From NCBI RefSeq assembly GCF_039522005.1, contig NZ_BAAADA010000182.1:1-38178 (forward strand): a DNA stretch of 38,178 nt. The letters run 5' to 3'. The notes under the pieces are model-generated. The model was given only the letters and a program-made list of their open reading frames with translations. It was not told where the DNA came from and did not search any database. The DNA comes from Alkalibacterium indicireducens (GTDB lineage: Bacteria; Bacillota; Bacilli; Lactobacillales; Carnobacteriaceae_A). Of the stretch, positions 1 through 7,843 are shown one piece after another. Within the stretch, counting starts at the first letter, position 1, and every line of letters begins with the position of its first letter. Both the position numbers and the translations under genes were made by a program.

Positions 1-63
1 CATTTTAATATTAAAATTGAAGAGTTACCATCTCTAGAAAAAAAGTTTCCGCCAAAGTCTTGA
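1..63 (+). CDS. C-terminal end of an unidentified protein (partial)
   Basis: Reading frame 1 is open from the window edge to a TGA at 61-63 and gives a plausible hydrophilic C-terminus ending in FPPKS. Only 20 residues are visible, so the family cannot be named. It lies on the same strand as azlC, whose own promoter-like sequence starts about 40 bases downstream. An open frame this short can occur by chance, so the call rests on its position and composition only. Confidence 0.3.
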   Translation, partial: HFNIKIEELPSLEKKFPPKS

Positions 64-105
64 CACATACTCTTGAAGGCTGCTTTTTTAATAGCCGAAA
101 AACTA

Positions 106-114
106 TGCTATACT
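106..114 (+). promoter_or_regulatory. Extended -10 promoter candidate for azlCD
   Basis: TGCTATACT is a TGn-extended -10 box 36 bases upstream of the azlC start. No good -35 hexamer sits at 16-18 bases, which is tolerated for extended -10 promoters. A TTGACA at 60-65 is too far upstream to pair with it. Confidence 0.45.
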
Positions 115-149
115 ATTATAATATTTACATAGAAGTAGAGGTGCTGAAA

Positions 150-854
150 ATGAGAAGAGATACAATTATCAGTGGTGTAAAAGCCAGTACACCCATTATG
201 GCGAGCTATATTGCCTTGGGAATAGCCTGTGGAATCGTCCTATATGATGCCGGCTTTACGGTCGGACAGATCATGATGATGAGCCTGCTGGTTTATGCGG
301 GTGCCGCCCAGTTCCTTGCGGCAAGTCTGGTCGTTATGGGGGCGTCTGTTCCGTCGGTTATCCTTATGGTTTTTTTCCTGAATCTGAGACATGTTCTGAT
401 GTCTGCCAGTATATCGAGCTTTGTCAAAGATAAGTCCTTACTTTATCTAGGACTCTTCGGTCATACCTTGTCTGATGAGTCCTTTGGCATCAACTACTCC
501 AGGTTTCAGAATAATCAGTGGCACCCAAATGAGGCATTGGTGACCAGTCTGTCCAACTACAGCACATGGATCGTCAGTACCATTCTTGGTGGAGTAATCG
601 GAAGTCAGTTTCCCATCAACACACTCATAATGAACTATGCACTCATTGCTATGTTTCTGTGTATGATGGTTATGCAGTTCGTGTCTAAGGCACATATTGT
701 GGCGGCAATTGCTTCAGTCTGCTTTACAGTCATTCTGACAGTAGTTCTTCAGCACAACATCGCACTGGTCATCGCGACAGTTTTAGCTTCATGCATAGGC
801 TATATAGTTGAAAATAGAACCGATCGCATTAAAGGAGGAAACAGCCATGCTTGA
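150..854 (+). CDS. azlC: AzlC family branched-chain amino acid exporter, large subunit
   Basis: Membrane protein of 234 residues that with AzlD forms the AzlCD exporter for branched-chain amino acids (the family also exports the analogue 4-azaleucine). The sequence shows the AzlC signature region near residues 45-90, including YAGAAQF and a conserved LNLRH segment, and a run of hydrophobic helices to the C-terminus. I chose the ATG at 150 because AGAGGTG lies 7 bases before it; the open frame continues upstream to 60, but that part holds the promoter and looks non-coding. The gene overlaps azlD by 8 bases, and the azlD ribosome site lies inside the last azlC codons, so the two subunits are probably translationally coupled. 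The substrate is inferred from the family only. Confidence 0.9.
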   Translation: MRRDTIISGVKASTPIMASYIALGIACGIVLYDAGFTVGQIMMMSLLVYAGAAQFLAASLVVMGASVPSVILMVFFLNLRHVLMSASISSFVKDKSLLYLGLFGHTLSDESFGINYSRFQNNQWHPNEALVTSLSNYSTWIVSTILGGVIGSQFPINTLIMNYALIAMFLCMMVMQFVSKAHIVAAIASVCFTVILTVVLQHNIALVIATVLASCIGYIVENRTDRIKGGNSHA

Positions 855-1170
855 ACATCAAGTCGTACTAATAGCGGGAATGGCTGTCGTGACATTTGTT
901 CCACGCTTTTTCCCGCTGCTTCTGTTAAGTAAAAAAGAGATTTCGCCTTCATTAAGCCGCTGGATGTCCTTCATCCCGGTGTCTATTTTTGCGGCTCTTG
1001 TAGCCTCCGATGTGTTTTTCTGGGAGGAGTCTTTTAATCTGAATCCTGTCATGAATATAAAACTGCTGCCTTCTGTTCTTGTCATTTTGCTGGCTTTGAA
1101 AACAAGAAGTCTGCTCTGGTCTATGATTCTAGGAGTCAGTGCGATCAGCTTGATGTGGCTCATCGTCTAG
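847..1170 (+). CDS. azlD: AzlD family branched-chain amino acid exporter, small subunit
   Basis: Small hydrophobic protein of 107 residues with about four membrane segments and the early VTFVPRFFPLLLL motif typical of AzlD. It partners AzlC in branched-chain amino acid efflux. The ATG at 847 is preceded by AAAGGAGGAA at 831-840, a near-perfect ribosome site lying inside azlC; the open frame upstream of 847 is therefore azlC shadow. The stop codon is followed at once by a weak hairpin (1172-1191) without a T run, so where transcription ends is unclear. Confidence 0.9.
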   Translation: MLEHQVVLIAGMAVVTFVPRFFPLLLLSKKEISPSLSRWMSFIPVSIFAALVASDVFFWEESFNLNPVMNIKLLPSVLVILLALKTRSLLWSMILGVSAISLMWLIV

Positions 1171-1478
1171 TAGTCCAACCTGGGTGGGACTACGGTCTGA
1201 ATGTGTTCTAAGTCGTGTCTTGTGACCTAACTGGAGACAATAAGAACCTTCGAGATGTTTAGAAGGTGCATCTTACGAAAAAGTGGAGAGCAAAAAGAGC
1301 TCGAATGGGTTCCAAGACAGACTCCAAATAATATCAACTGTGACCCAACTGTACTTCGGCACTAAGAAGATCCTGACGACTGTCAGAATCACCAAAATAG
1401 TTCTCAATCAATACTATTATCATTGCCTACCTCGAACAAGTTTAAACCCAGAAAAGATAGGGGAAGATGGCGGCACAT
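1171..1478. other. Gene-free, hairpin-rich segment of unknown nature
   Basis: No believable coding frame exists here: the longest open frame is 65 codons with no ribosome site and no family resemblance. The segment contains several local inverted repeats in succession: AGTCCAACC/GGTGGGACT (1172-1191), ACCTTC/GAAGGT, GAGC/GCTC, a TTCG-capped stem, GATCCTGAC/GTCAGAATC with one mismatch, and AATAGT/ACTATT. It could be a structured RNA, the non-coding end of a decayed insertion element, or an untranslated remnant. I do not recognise a known family. Confidence 0.35.
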
Positions 1479-1479
1479 A

Positions 1480-1531
1480 AAAAGCACAGTTTAGGGGGAG
1501 AAAAGTAGTCAATCACCCAAGCTGTGCTTTT
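1480..1531. terminator. Bidirectional terminator
   Basis: A 10-bp stem, AAAAGCACAG (1480-1489) with CTGTGCTTTT (1522-1531), extends inward through T/G, T-A and GGG/CCC pairs. A run of T follows on both strands. It lies between the azlCD direction and the convergent HEYGH gene that ends at 1545 and probably serves both. Confidence 0.75.
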
Positions 1532-1544
1532 AGTATGCTTTGAA

Positions 1545-2045
1545 TTAATGTCTGATCGATGGCCGCTCAAGTACTTTTTCTCCCAGATCGTTTGCCCACC
1601 TCTCTGTCCATAATGAAGAATACGGCACACCGTATTCTTTTCGTAATTGCTTGTAGCGGTTCAGTCGGGACCAGCCCAATGAAGTGATGCCCACGGTGAA
1701 CAGGTAAAGCGGACCAAGAATGAGCGATTGATAGGTGTGGCCATATTCATGAACTGACATGCGTTCGCATTGGTCAGTCAGACGAGACTGGTTCCCATTA
1801 TATCTTCGGAGAAGTCGACTATCTTTGTCGTTGGGCGTGAAAATGAACAGGCCCAGCGATATGCCATTCAATGTTGGCCATTTTGTACGGATGCTGCCAT
1901 GAAAACGGTCATGAGGACAACGGAGAAAAATCAGAAATAAAATCAAACCGATCGTGCTCTGAAGAAGTCCCCAGGTACACTGTAAAAGAATATAGATCAG
2001 CTTCCATACTTCAGAGTGAAAGAAGCTTTTTTTCCTGTCTGCCAT
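1545..2045 (-). CDS. Small membrane protein with an HEYGH (HExxH-type) motif
   Basis: 166 residues. A hydrophobic stretch at about residues 14-42 looks like one or two membrane segments. Near residues 98-104 is S-V-H-E-Y-G-H-T, an HExxH-type zinc motif followed by a hydrophobic stretch and a second conserved-looking region ending WTERWANDLG, which could supply a third ligand (the E of TERWA). This suggests a membrane-anchored zinc metalloprotease or a relative that has kept only the fold; no named family is recognised. The start ATG is supported by AAAGGTGATG just upstream. The gene is monocistronic, ending in the bidirectional terminator at 1480-1531 and separated from fni by another terminator. 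Confidence 0.65.
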   Translation of the reverse strand: MADRKKSFFHSEVWKLIYILLQCTWGLLQSTIGLILFLIFLRCPHDRFHGSIRTKWPTLNGISLGLFIFTPNDKDSRLLRRYNGNQSRLTDQCERMSVHEYGHTYQSLILGPLYLFTVGITSLGWSRLNRYKQLRKEYGVPYSSLWTERWANDLGEKVLERPSIRH

Positions 2046-2103
2046 TACATCACCTTTCTTTAACTTAGGTCATTGGATTTCAGGGCACGCCTCAGATGAT
2101 ATG

Positions 2104-2130
2104 AAAAACTTCCCATCTAGGTACGGGAAG
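2104..2130 (-). terminator. Terminator of the mevalonate operon, overlapping the fni stop codon
   Basis: On the minus strand CTTCCC and GGGAAG form a stem followed by five T. The fni TAG stop lies in the loop and the 5' arm is part of the last fni codons. Confidence 0.75.
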
Positions 2131-3169
2131 CATATTTCTGGATTGAGATGTTTCTTGCATGACACCATTGCGCAGTCTTGCCAGAGATGATGACATCAGT
2201 TTTCCTTAAGTCAGTTACTGTTTTGGCCCCCAAGAGCGTCATGATATGCGCCAGTTCAGTCTTCCACTGACTGATCGTCACAATAGCCTGGTCCACGTCT
2301 TTGAGTGCCATATGCATGAATTGGCTTGACAGTCCGTTGAGTGATGCACCGAGTGACAGGGCTTTGACCATTTCCATCGGACGACGAATACCGCCGGAGG
2401 CAATGACGTGGGCATTCACTATGCTATCTCCCGCTTCTAATAATGACACCGCGGTTGTCTGACCCCATTCTTCCAGATCATCCAGCTTAAAATCTTTGCG
2501 ACGGAAATTTTCGATCTGTGCAAAATTGGTTCCACCCTGACCACTGATATCGATCAGCTTTACACCGATAGATTCCAGTGAACGGATGGTTTCTCGACTC
2601 ATGCCGAAGCCGACTTCTTTAGCTATGACGGGCACATCAAGTCCATTTACTATGGATTCAATATTGTCCAGCCATCCTTTAAATTCGCGGTCACCTTCCG
2701 GCATGACAATTTCCTGAGGCGCATTGATATGAATCTGAAATGCATCAGCGTCCAGCATATCCACGACTTTTTTTGCATTTTCCAGTCCATGTCCAGCTCC
2801 TAGATTAGCAAATACCAGGCCATCAGGATTAACTTTACGAACGATCTTAAATGACTCTTCCTGTTCAGGATCCTTTAAAGCGGCACTCACTGAGCCGGTA
2901 GCCATAGCCAGACCTGTTTCACGTGCGATGATGGCCAGTTTCTCATTTACTTTTCCGGTCCATTCGCTTCCTCCAGTCATAGCGTTGATGAAGAAGGGGA
3001 CAGAAAAGTTGAGTCCTTCTAGAGAAACGGACAGATCGACATCGGAGACATCCATTTCTGGAAAAGAATGATGGACAAAAGAAATATCTTTAAAAGACGA
3101 GACTTGTCCGTCATAGAATTTTTCTGACAACGAAACATGTTCGTTTTTTCTGTTATTTGATTTAGGCAT
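2117..3169 (-). CDS. fni: Type 2 isopentenyl-diphosphate delta-isomerase
   Basis: FMN- and NADPH-dependent enzyme of 350 residues interconverting isopentenyl and dimethylallyl diphosphate, the last step before prenyl chain building. Visible family features: N-terminal RKNEH (7-11), MTGG (64-67), the active-site segment HINAPQE (147-153, with H147, N149, Q152, E153), K184 followed by EVGFG, the FMN phosphate loop SGQGGTN (209-215) and a later ASGGIR. Length is normal for IDI-2. It is the last gene of the mevalonate operon, 12 bases after mvaK2. IDI-2 paired with the mevalonate pathway is the usual arrangement in streptococci and enterococci. Confidence 0.95.
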   Translation of the reverse strand: MPKSNNRKNEHVSLSEKFYDGQVSSFKDISFVHHSFPEMDVSDVDLSVSLEGLNFSVPFFINAMTGGSEWTGKVNEKLAIIARETGLAMATGSVSAALKDPEQEESFKIVRKVNPDGLVFANLGAGHGLENAKKVVDMLDADAFQIHINAPQEIVMPEGDREFKGWLDNIESIVNGLDVPVIAKEVGFGMSRETIRSLESIGVKLIDISGQGGTNFAQIENFRRKDFKLDDLEEWGQTTAVSLLEAGDSIVNAHVIASGGIRRPMEMVKALSLGASLNGLSSQFMHMALKDVDQAIVTISQWKTELAHIMTLLGAKTVTDLRKTDVIISGKTAQWCHARNISIQKYASRT

Positions 3170-3181
3170 AAGGTCACTCCA

Positions 3182-4270
3182 TTAAGTCAGTTTAGTTGGC
3201 TCATGATAAACAGCCAGTGAAAGTGGGGTGATCCCCTCTTTTTTCCATTCGGACAAAAGAGGTTGAGGATCCATTTCATCAGGTAAAAAGGCGATACCGC
3301 AGTCACCACCGCCAGCTCCGGAAATTTTGCCAGTAGCCTGATGTGCATCGGCTGTCTGAAGCAGTTTTTCTAGAAGAGGTGTGACATATACACGTTTCTG
3401 GAAAGCCGTCATTGCATATAGAATGTCCCGGTTCCGGGAGAGGGCTGCAAGAAACCCTTCCTGATTCTGTTTTTTGATGGCATCGATCAGATCGGTTACA
3501 CAGTGCCTGCTTTCTTCGAGGAATCGAGTGTAAGTCAGTGCATCATCTGAACGGGAAACCGTTTTGACCAGGTTTTCAGTGGACGCGGGTGCTCCTGTCC
3601 AGCCTACCAGGAAGTGTAAGTTATTGATGGGTGGCAGGGACTCGATCATCAGATCAGGCCAGTGTCGCTCGACTGATTCTCTCGTACTGAGAGAATCAAG
3701 CATATCGTAAACAGGCTGACTGCTGAAACGGGTATAGGCTATCCACCCTGTAAAGCTGGCTGCAGCGAGATCTCCGAAGGATCCTCTGCTTCCCAAAGAT
3801 AGATGGGAGAGGCAGGCAAGCTTATAAACCTGTAAAGGGTTCAAATTAAGTGCGTACGCTCGAGTAACAGCCTGTATGAGAGCGACTGTTACTGCTCCGC
3901 TGGATCCTAGTCCATATTTCAGACCATCGCTGCTGACCATTTCACTTGTTACATATATATCGAGAGGAGCCAGCTTGATGCCGTAATCATGAAGATATCG
4001 TGAGAGTGCTTTCAGAGTTGCTGTCATGATAGACGCTCTCTGATCCGGTTCTTCCAAGATGACCTCATGATCACCGATAATCCAGTCTAACGGTTCATTT
4101 GAAAGAACAGAGGAGTGGATCGTCCCTGTCTCTTTTCTTGCAGGTGAAACTGAAACAGTAATGAACCGGTCAACAGCAGCGATGACTGCGGGAGACCCTG
4201 GTTCGACAACTGCATATTCACCGGCTATAAAGAGTTTTCCAGGAGCTTTAGCTTCTGCTTTTTGCAGCAT
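3182..4270 (-). CDS. mvaK2: Phosphomevalonate kinase
   Basis: GHMP-family kinase of 362 residues that phosphorylates mevalonate 5-phosphate to the diphosphate. N-terminal motif KAPGKLFIAGEYAV (8-21), the ATP-binding glycine-rich loop KYGLGSSGAVTVA (118-130), and the C-terminal GHMP motif KISGAGGGDCGIAF are all intact. Start ATG at 4270 follows GGAGGG at suitable spacing. It begins 36 bases after mvaD and lies directly upstream of fni. Gene symbols vary between species (mvaK2, pmk). Confidence 0.95.
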   Translation of the reverse strand: MLQKAEAKAPGKLFIAGEYAVVEPGSPAVIAAVDRFITVSVSPARKETGTIHSSVLSNEPLDWIIGDHEVILEEPDQRASIMTATLKALSRYLHDYGIKLAPLDIYVTSEMVSSDGLKYGLGSSGAVTVALIQAVTRAYALNLNPLQVYKLACLSHLSLGSRGSFGDLAAASFTGWIAYTRFSSQPVYDMLDSLSTRESVERHWPDLMIESLPPINNLHFLVGWTGAPASTENLVKTVSRSDDALTYTRFLEESRHCVTDLIDAIKKQNQEGFLAALSRNRDILYAMTAFQKRVYVTPLLEKLLQTADAHQATGKISGAGGGDCGIAFLPDEMDPQPLLSEWKKEGITPLSLAVYHEPTKLT

Positions 4271-4306
4271 GGATCTTTCCCTCCGTTAAATAGATGATGA
4301 CAGGAA

Positions 4307-5275
4307 TCAGTTGAGCAGATGCAGGCCTGGACCTGGTTTTGCAGCAATCAACTGTTTATCTTCAAATGTTTTAGACAGTTCCTGTTTTAAAGCAGACAAG
4401 TCTGACTGTCTGCAGATGATTTTTACATTCGGGCCTGCATCCATTGTGAAGTAGGCTGTATAGCCCAACTTTCTTAATTCACGGACAGCATCCATTGCTT
4501 TCATGCTTTCAGCTGTCCAGTAAGTAAAGGGAGGAGAAGCGCCCAATGTTGTTGCATGCATCTTAAGCGCATTCCGTTCGGCAATCTGACCGACCTGCTC
4601 AATATCACGGTAGGAAACAGCCTGCTTCATGGCAGACAAATCAGCGTCCAGTGAATTCAGCCACCCGTCGTAGAAGGGAGATGTCTCGACTGTCCGTTTC
4701 ATTCCGTCCCGGCTTGAGACATCTTTTTTAGCATCGTTGACAATAATGAACAGCATACCGATATCCCATTGGGCGTCATCAACTGGAACAGCGTAAGAAG
4801 AATCGTGATCATGCCCTTTGATCCATTCAGCAAATCCACCGAATATACTTCTAGAGGCTGAACCGGATCCTATGCGTGCAAGCTTGGATAATTCTTGATC
4901 AGATAAATCTAGTCCGGCTGCCTGACTTGCTGCACCGGCAAGAGCCGCGAGACCAGATGCTGAGGAAGCCAGTCCAGCTGCAGTTGGTACATGATTGATG
5001 CTTTCAATACGTGCTTTAGATTCGAGCCCTGCGAGTGTCCTTACTTCATCCAGAACTCTCTGAACCTTGCTTAATGTTCGGGCATCCTGCTTATCTCCAT
5101 CAAGGATGAGTTCATCTTCAGTCAGTGCATCATCAAATGTTACAGAAGTATCTGTATAAAACGCATCTAATGTGAGTGACAGAGAGTTATTTTTAGGAAT
5201 GATCAGGTCTTCATTCTCTTTTCCCCAGTATTTAATCAGGGCGATGTTTGTGTGTGCACGTACCCATTTATTCAT
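4307..5275 (-). CDS. mvaD: Diphosphomevalonate decarboxylase
   Basis: 322-residue GHMP-fold enzyme that uses ATP to turn mevalonate diphosphate into isopentenyl diphosphate. Motifs: HTNIALIKYWGK (8-19), NHVPTAAGLASSASGLAAL (94-112) forming the phosphate loop, SGSASRSIFGGFAEW, and MDAGPNV near the C-terminus, which carries the catalytic Asp. Its ATG overlaps the last 8 bases of mvaK1, so translation is probably coupled. Confidence 0.95.
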   Translation of the reverse strand: MNKWVRAHTNIALIKYWGKENEDLIIPKNNSLSLTLDAFYTDTSVTFDDALTEDELILDGDKQDARTLSKVQRVLDEVRTLAGLESKARIESINHVPTAAGLASSASGLAALAGAASQAAGLDLSDQELSKLARIGSGSASRSIFGGFAEWIKGHDHDSSYAVPVDDAQWDIGMLFIIVNDAKKDVSSRDGMKRTVETSPFYDGWLNSLDADLSAMKQAVSYRDIEQVGQIAERNALKMHATTLGASPPFTYWTAESMKAMDAVRELRKLGYTAYFTMDAGPNVKIICRQSDLSALKQELSKTFEDKQLIAAKPGPGLHLLN

Positions 5276-6221
5276 TGCTATTCTCTCCTAATGCATGGAT
5301 CCAGGTTTCGACTGCTCCGTTCTCCATCAGTTTATGTGCGATCAGTTTAGCCTGCTTAGCTGTACGAGCCAGTGCGATCATACATCCACCACGACCGCCA
5401 CCCGTCAGTTTTGCTCCCAGGGCATGATTCTTTATAGCGGTGTCTACCAGATGATCGAGTCGGTCATTGCTCACATTGATCTGCTTGAGGCAGTCATGGG
5501 AAAGCGTCAGCAGTTCACCAAGGAGCTCAACATGATCATCCTGAATGGCCAGCCTTGCTTCTTCCGTCAGATGACCGATTTTCTTTATGATCGTCAGTGT
5601 TTGATGCGATGCCCGTTCCATCTGTCTCGCAACATCTCTGACTGCTTTCTTGGTCTGACCTTTCATGCCGGTGTCTGCAGCGATAAGGTAGCCTGAGACA
5701 TGCAAAGGAATCGAGGCAAAGTGACTGTTCTTTTTATAGTAAATAGGTGATGCACTGCTGGTAACACGTGCATCCAGGCCGCTAGGATTCCCATGAGCGA
5801 TTTTTTCAGAAATTTCAACATAATTCAGTAAAGTATCATGAGCAATATCTCTTTCGAAATAGGCAAATAAAGCACGAACAAGTGCCGTTGCCACCGCCGC
5901 ACTGGAGCCCATTCCTCTTTCAGGCGGGATCAGGCTGGATATGGATATGCTCAGACCATCAACAGGCTGATTCAGATCACTGCAGATCGACTGGATCAGA
6001 CTTTTTAAGTTCTTAAGTGAATCAGGGACTGTTTGTAAAAGACCCTGGTAATAACTGGAAGATATGACACTTCCTCCGTTGATTTTTTCTATAATGACCT
6101 CAACTGGAGTGGCCATAAAGGGCATGGCGATAGCCGGTTCATTGTAGACGACAGCATGCTCGCCAATAAGAATGATTTTTCCATGTGCAGTACCGACTGC
6201 CTGATCTGATAGGGTCTTCAT
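5268..6221 (-). CDS. mvaK1: Mevalonate kinase
   Basis: First gene of the mevalonate operon; a 317-residue GHMP kinase making mevalonate 5-phosphate. It shows AHGKIILIGEHAVVY (12-26), the loop PPERGMGSSAAVATAL (99-114), HGNPSGLDARV with the catalytic-type Asp, and KLTGGGRGGCMIAL. AGGTGAATTC precedes the ATG. HMG-CoA synthase and reductase, which supply mevalonate, are not in the window and are usually encoded elsewhere in these bacteria. Confidence 0.95.
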   Translation of the reverse strand: MKTLSDQAVGTAHGKIILIGEHAVVYNEPAIAMPFMATPVEVIIEKINGGSVISSSYYQGLLQTVPDSLKNLKSLIQSICSDLNQPVDGLSISISSLIPPERGMGSSAAVATALVRALFAYFERDIAHDTLLNYVEISEKIAHGNPSGLDARVTSSASPIYYKKNSHFASIPLHVSGYLIAADTGMKGQTKKAVRDVARQMERASHQTLTIIKKIGHLTEEARLAIQDDHVELLGELLTLSHDCLKQINVSNDRLDHLVDTAIKNHALGAKLTGGGRGGCMIALARTAKQAKLIAHKLMENGAVETWIHALGENSNE

Positions 6222-6272
6222 GAATTCACCTCGGTTGTTCTAGTAGGATTGATCTTATTTATCTTAACTTAT

Positions 6273-6303
6273 ATTATACAAAAACACTAATTTATCATAA
6301 CAA
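6273..6303 (-). promoter_or_regulatory. Promoter of the mevalonate operon
   Basis: Minus strand TTGTTA (6298-6303) and a perfect TATAAT (6273-6278), 19 bases apart, a little longer than ideal. Predicted start of transcription lies about 45 bases before the mvaK1 ATG. The surrounding 100 bases are strongly AT-rich. Confidence 0.5.
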
Positions 6304-6360
6304 GTGATCTTTAAAATTAATTAAAGTTTTAATTTAGTACCCGAAATAAAAACAGCTATA

Positions 6361-6390
6361 TTGTGAAGAGGTATGCACATTTGGTAAACT
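6361..6390 (+). promoter_or_regulatory. Promoter candidate for coaA
   Basis: TTGTGA (6361-6366), 18-base spacer, and a TGG-extended -10 TAAACT (6385-6390), about 35 bases before the coaA start. Divergent from the mevalonate promoter. Confidence 0.4.
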
Positions 6391-6425
6391 AGGAGAGATT
6401 ATTAGCATAGAGCGGAGGGAAACGG

Positions 6426-7349
6426 ATGAGAGAATCCGATTCGTTTTATATCATTAACAGAGAAGAATGGAAAAATCTGAACAACCGCACTGAGATTTCC
6501 TTATCAGATCAGGAAGTGGAATCACTGAGATCATTGAATGACCGGGTTTCTGTCAAAGACGTGAAAGAAATATACTTGCCTATTCTTCAAATTTTGCATC
6601 AGTATCTGAAGCATTATCATAAAAGACAGAAAGAAATTAAAAAAATCCTGAATCGACCAGAGTCAAAAGAGCCGTATGTCATTGGTATTGCCGGAAGTGT
6701 AGCAGTTGGAAAAAGCACACTGGCTCGTTTTCTTCAGACCATGATGGCCAGAGCCTATCCGAATAAGAAAGTTGACCTGATTACGACTGATGGGTTCTTG
6801 TATCCGAATGAAGTTCTTCAGGAAAGAAATCTGCTTAATCGTAAAGGCTTCCCTGAAAGTTATGACATGCACAGGCTTATTTCATTCATGGGAGATGTAA
6901 AAAGCGGACGTCGGAATATTAAAGTCCCACTGTATTCACATAAGTTATACAATATCGTTCCTGATCAGTTTGAAACTATTGACCAGCCGGATATCCTTAT
7001 TGTAGAAGGAATCAACGTCCTTCAGCTTCCTGCCAATGAAAAAATATTTGTGAGCGATTTCTTTGATTTCAGTTTTTATGTGGATGCTGAACCTGATCGT
7101 ATCGAAAAATGGTACCTCGAGCGTTTCGGTCTTCTTCTCCAGACAGCTTTCAAGGATCCAAGTAACTATTATTACCCTTATGCAGTCGGCGACAGAAAAG
7201 AGGCTTTTAAAATGGCTAAAAATGTTTGGCGGACCATCAACTTGAAGAATCTTCAGGAATATATTCTTCCAACACGTTTTAGAGCCGACATGATTATTCA
7301 CAAGACCACTGATCATTTTATAGATCAGCTGCTTCTTAAGAAACATTAA
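6426..7349 (+). CDS. coaA: Type I pantothenate kinase
   Basis: ATP-dependent kinase of 307 residues that phosphorylates pantothenate, the committed step of coenzyme A synthesis. Walker A loop G-S-V-A-V-G-K-S at 90-97, the TTDGFLYPN segment typical of bacterial type I PanK, and the later RFGLLLQTAF and YPYAVGDR segments match CoaA. Length is usual for the family. The ATG follows GGAGGG at 6414-6419. The small lipoprotein gene follows after 22 bases on the same strand and is probably co-transcribed. Confidence 0.95.
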   Translation: MRESDSFYIINREEWKNLNNRTEISLSDQEVESLRSLNDRVSVKDVKEIYLPILQILHQYLKHYHKRQKEIKKILNRPESKEPYVIGIAGSVAVGKSTLARFLQTMMARAYPNKKVDLITTDGFLYPNEVLQERNLLNRKGFPESYDMHRLISFMGDVKSGRRNIKVPLYSHKLYNIVPDQFETIDQPDILIVEGINVLQLPANEKIFVSDFFDFSFYVDAEPDRIEKWYLERFGLLLQTAFKDPSNYYYPYAVGDRKEAFKMAKNVWRTINLKNLQEYILPTRFRADMIIHKTTDHFIDQLLLKKH

Positions 7350-7371
7350 ATCAAGCGAAAGAAGGGATGAA

Positions 7372-7695
7372 ATGAAGAAAATAGCAGCCTTTATGGCTCT
7401 TTTCATCATCGTTTCAGCAGGATGCAGGGCACAGGATACAGGTGATCCAGCTGACAGGGAAGAACCGTCTGTATTTTCAGGCACAGTAATTCGAGTAGCA
7501 GAAGATGGCACGTTGATTATCGAGCCGGATGAAGGAGAAGAAATTCGGCAAGCGGGTACTGAAGTTTCTATCAATCCAGGAGATAATCAGAACTTCGAAC
7601 TGGGGGATCAGGTAATGGTTACTCATGAAGGGCCAGTTATGGAGAGTCATCCTCTTCAAGTTCATCTGATTTCGATCGAGAGATCTGAAGATTAA
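7372..7695 (+). CDS. Small putative lipoprotein (DUF3221/YobA-like)
   Basis: 107 residues. The N-terminus is MKK, a hydrophobic stretch, then SAGC at 15-18, a somewhat non-standard lipobox (Ser rather than Leu/Val at -3), suggesting an exported, lipid-anchored protein. The rest is a short beta-rich domain with F-S-G-T-V near residue 35 and I-S-I near the end, resembling small DUF3221-type extracytoplasmic proteins of Firmicutes; this assignment is tentative. GAAGGGATG precedes the ATG. It sits 22 bases after coaA, without an evident functional link. Confidence 0.65.
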   Translation: MKKIAAFMALFIIVSAGCRAQDTGDPADREEPSVFSGTVIRVAEDGTLIIEPDEGEEIRQAGTEVSINPGDNQNFELGDQVMVTHEGPVMESHPLQVHLISIERSED

Positions 7696-7843
7696 TAAAA
7701 AAATATTAGATAAGCATCGAGCTGTCTTTCCTTTAAAATCGACAATTATGTGAACTCTCTCTTATTTCTCTGATTAGATCTTTCCAGATGTATAAATAGT
7801 AAGCTTTCTGTATTATACTGGATATACTAAAGGAGACGATTTT

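Noticed and set aside
1180..1193. T-box-like sequence GGGTGGGACTACG just after azlD
   Set aside because: It resembles the T-box core, but there is no stem I or specifier loop upstream (that is azlD coding sequence), no terminator pair directly downstream, and no gene to regulate on this strand.
1283..1480. 65-codon open frame in the block after azlD
   Set aside because: No ribosome site, no family resemblance, and it lies across several inverted repeats that look non-coding.
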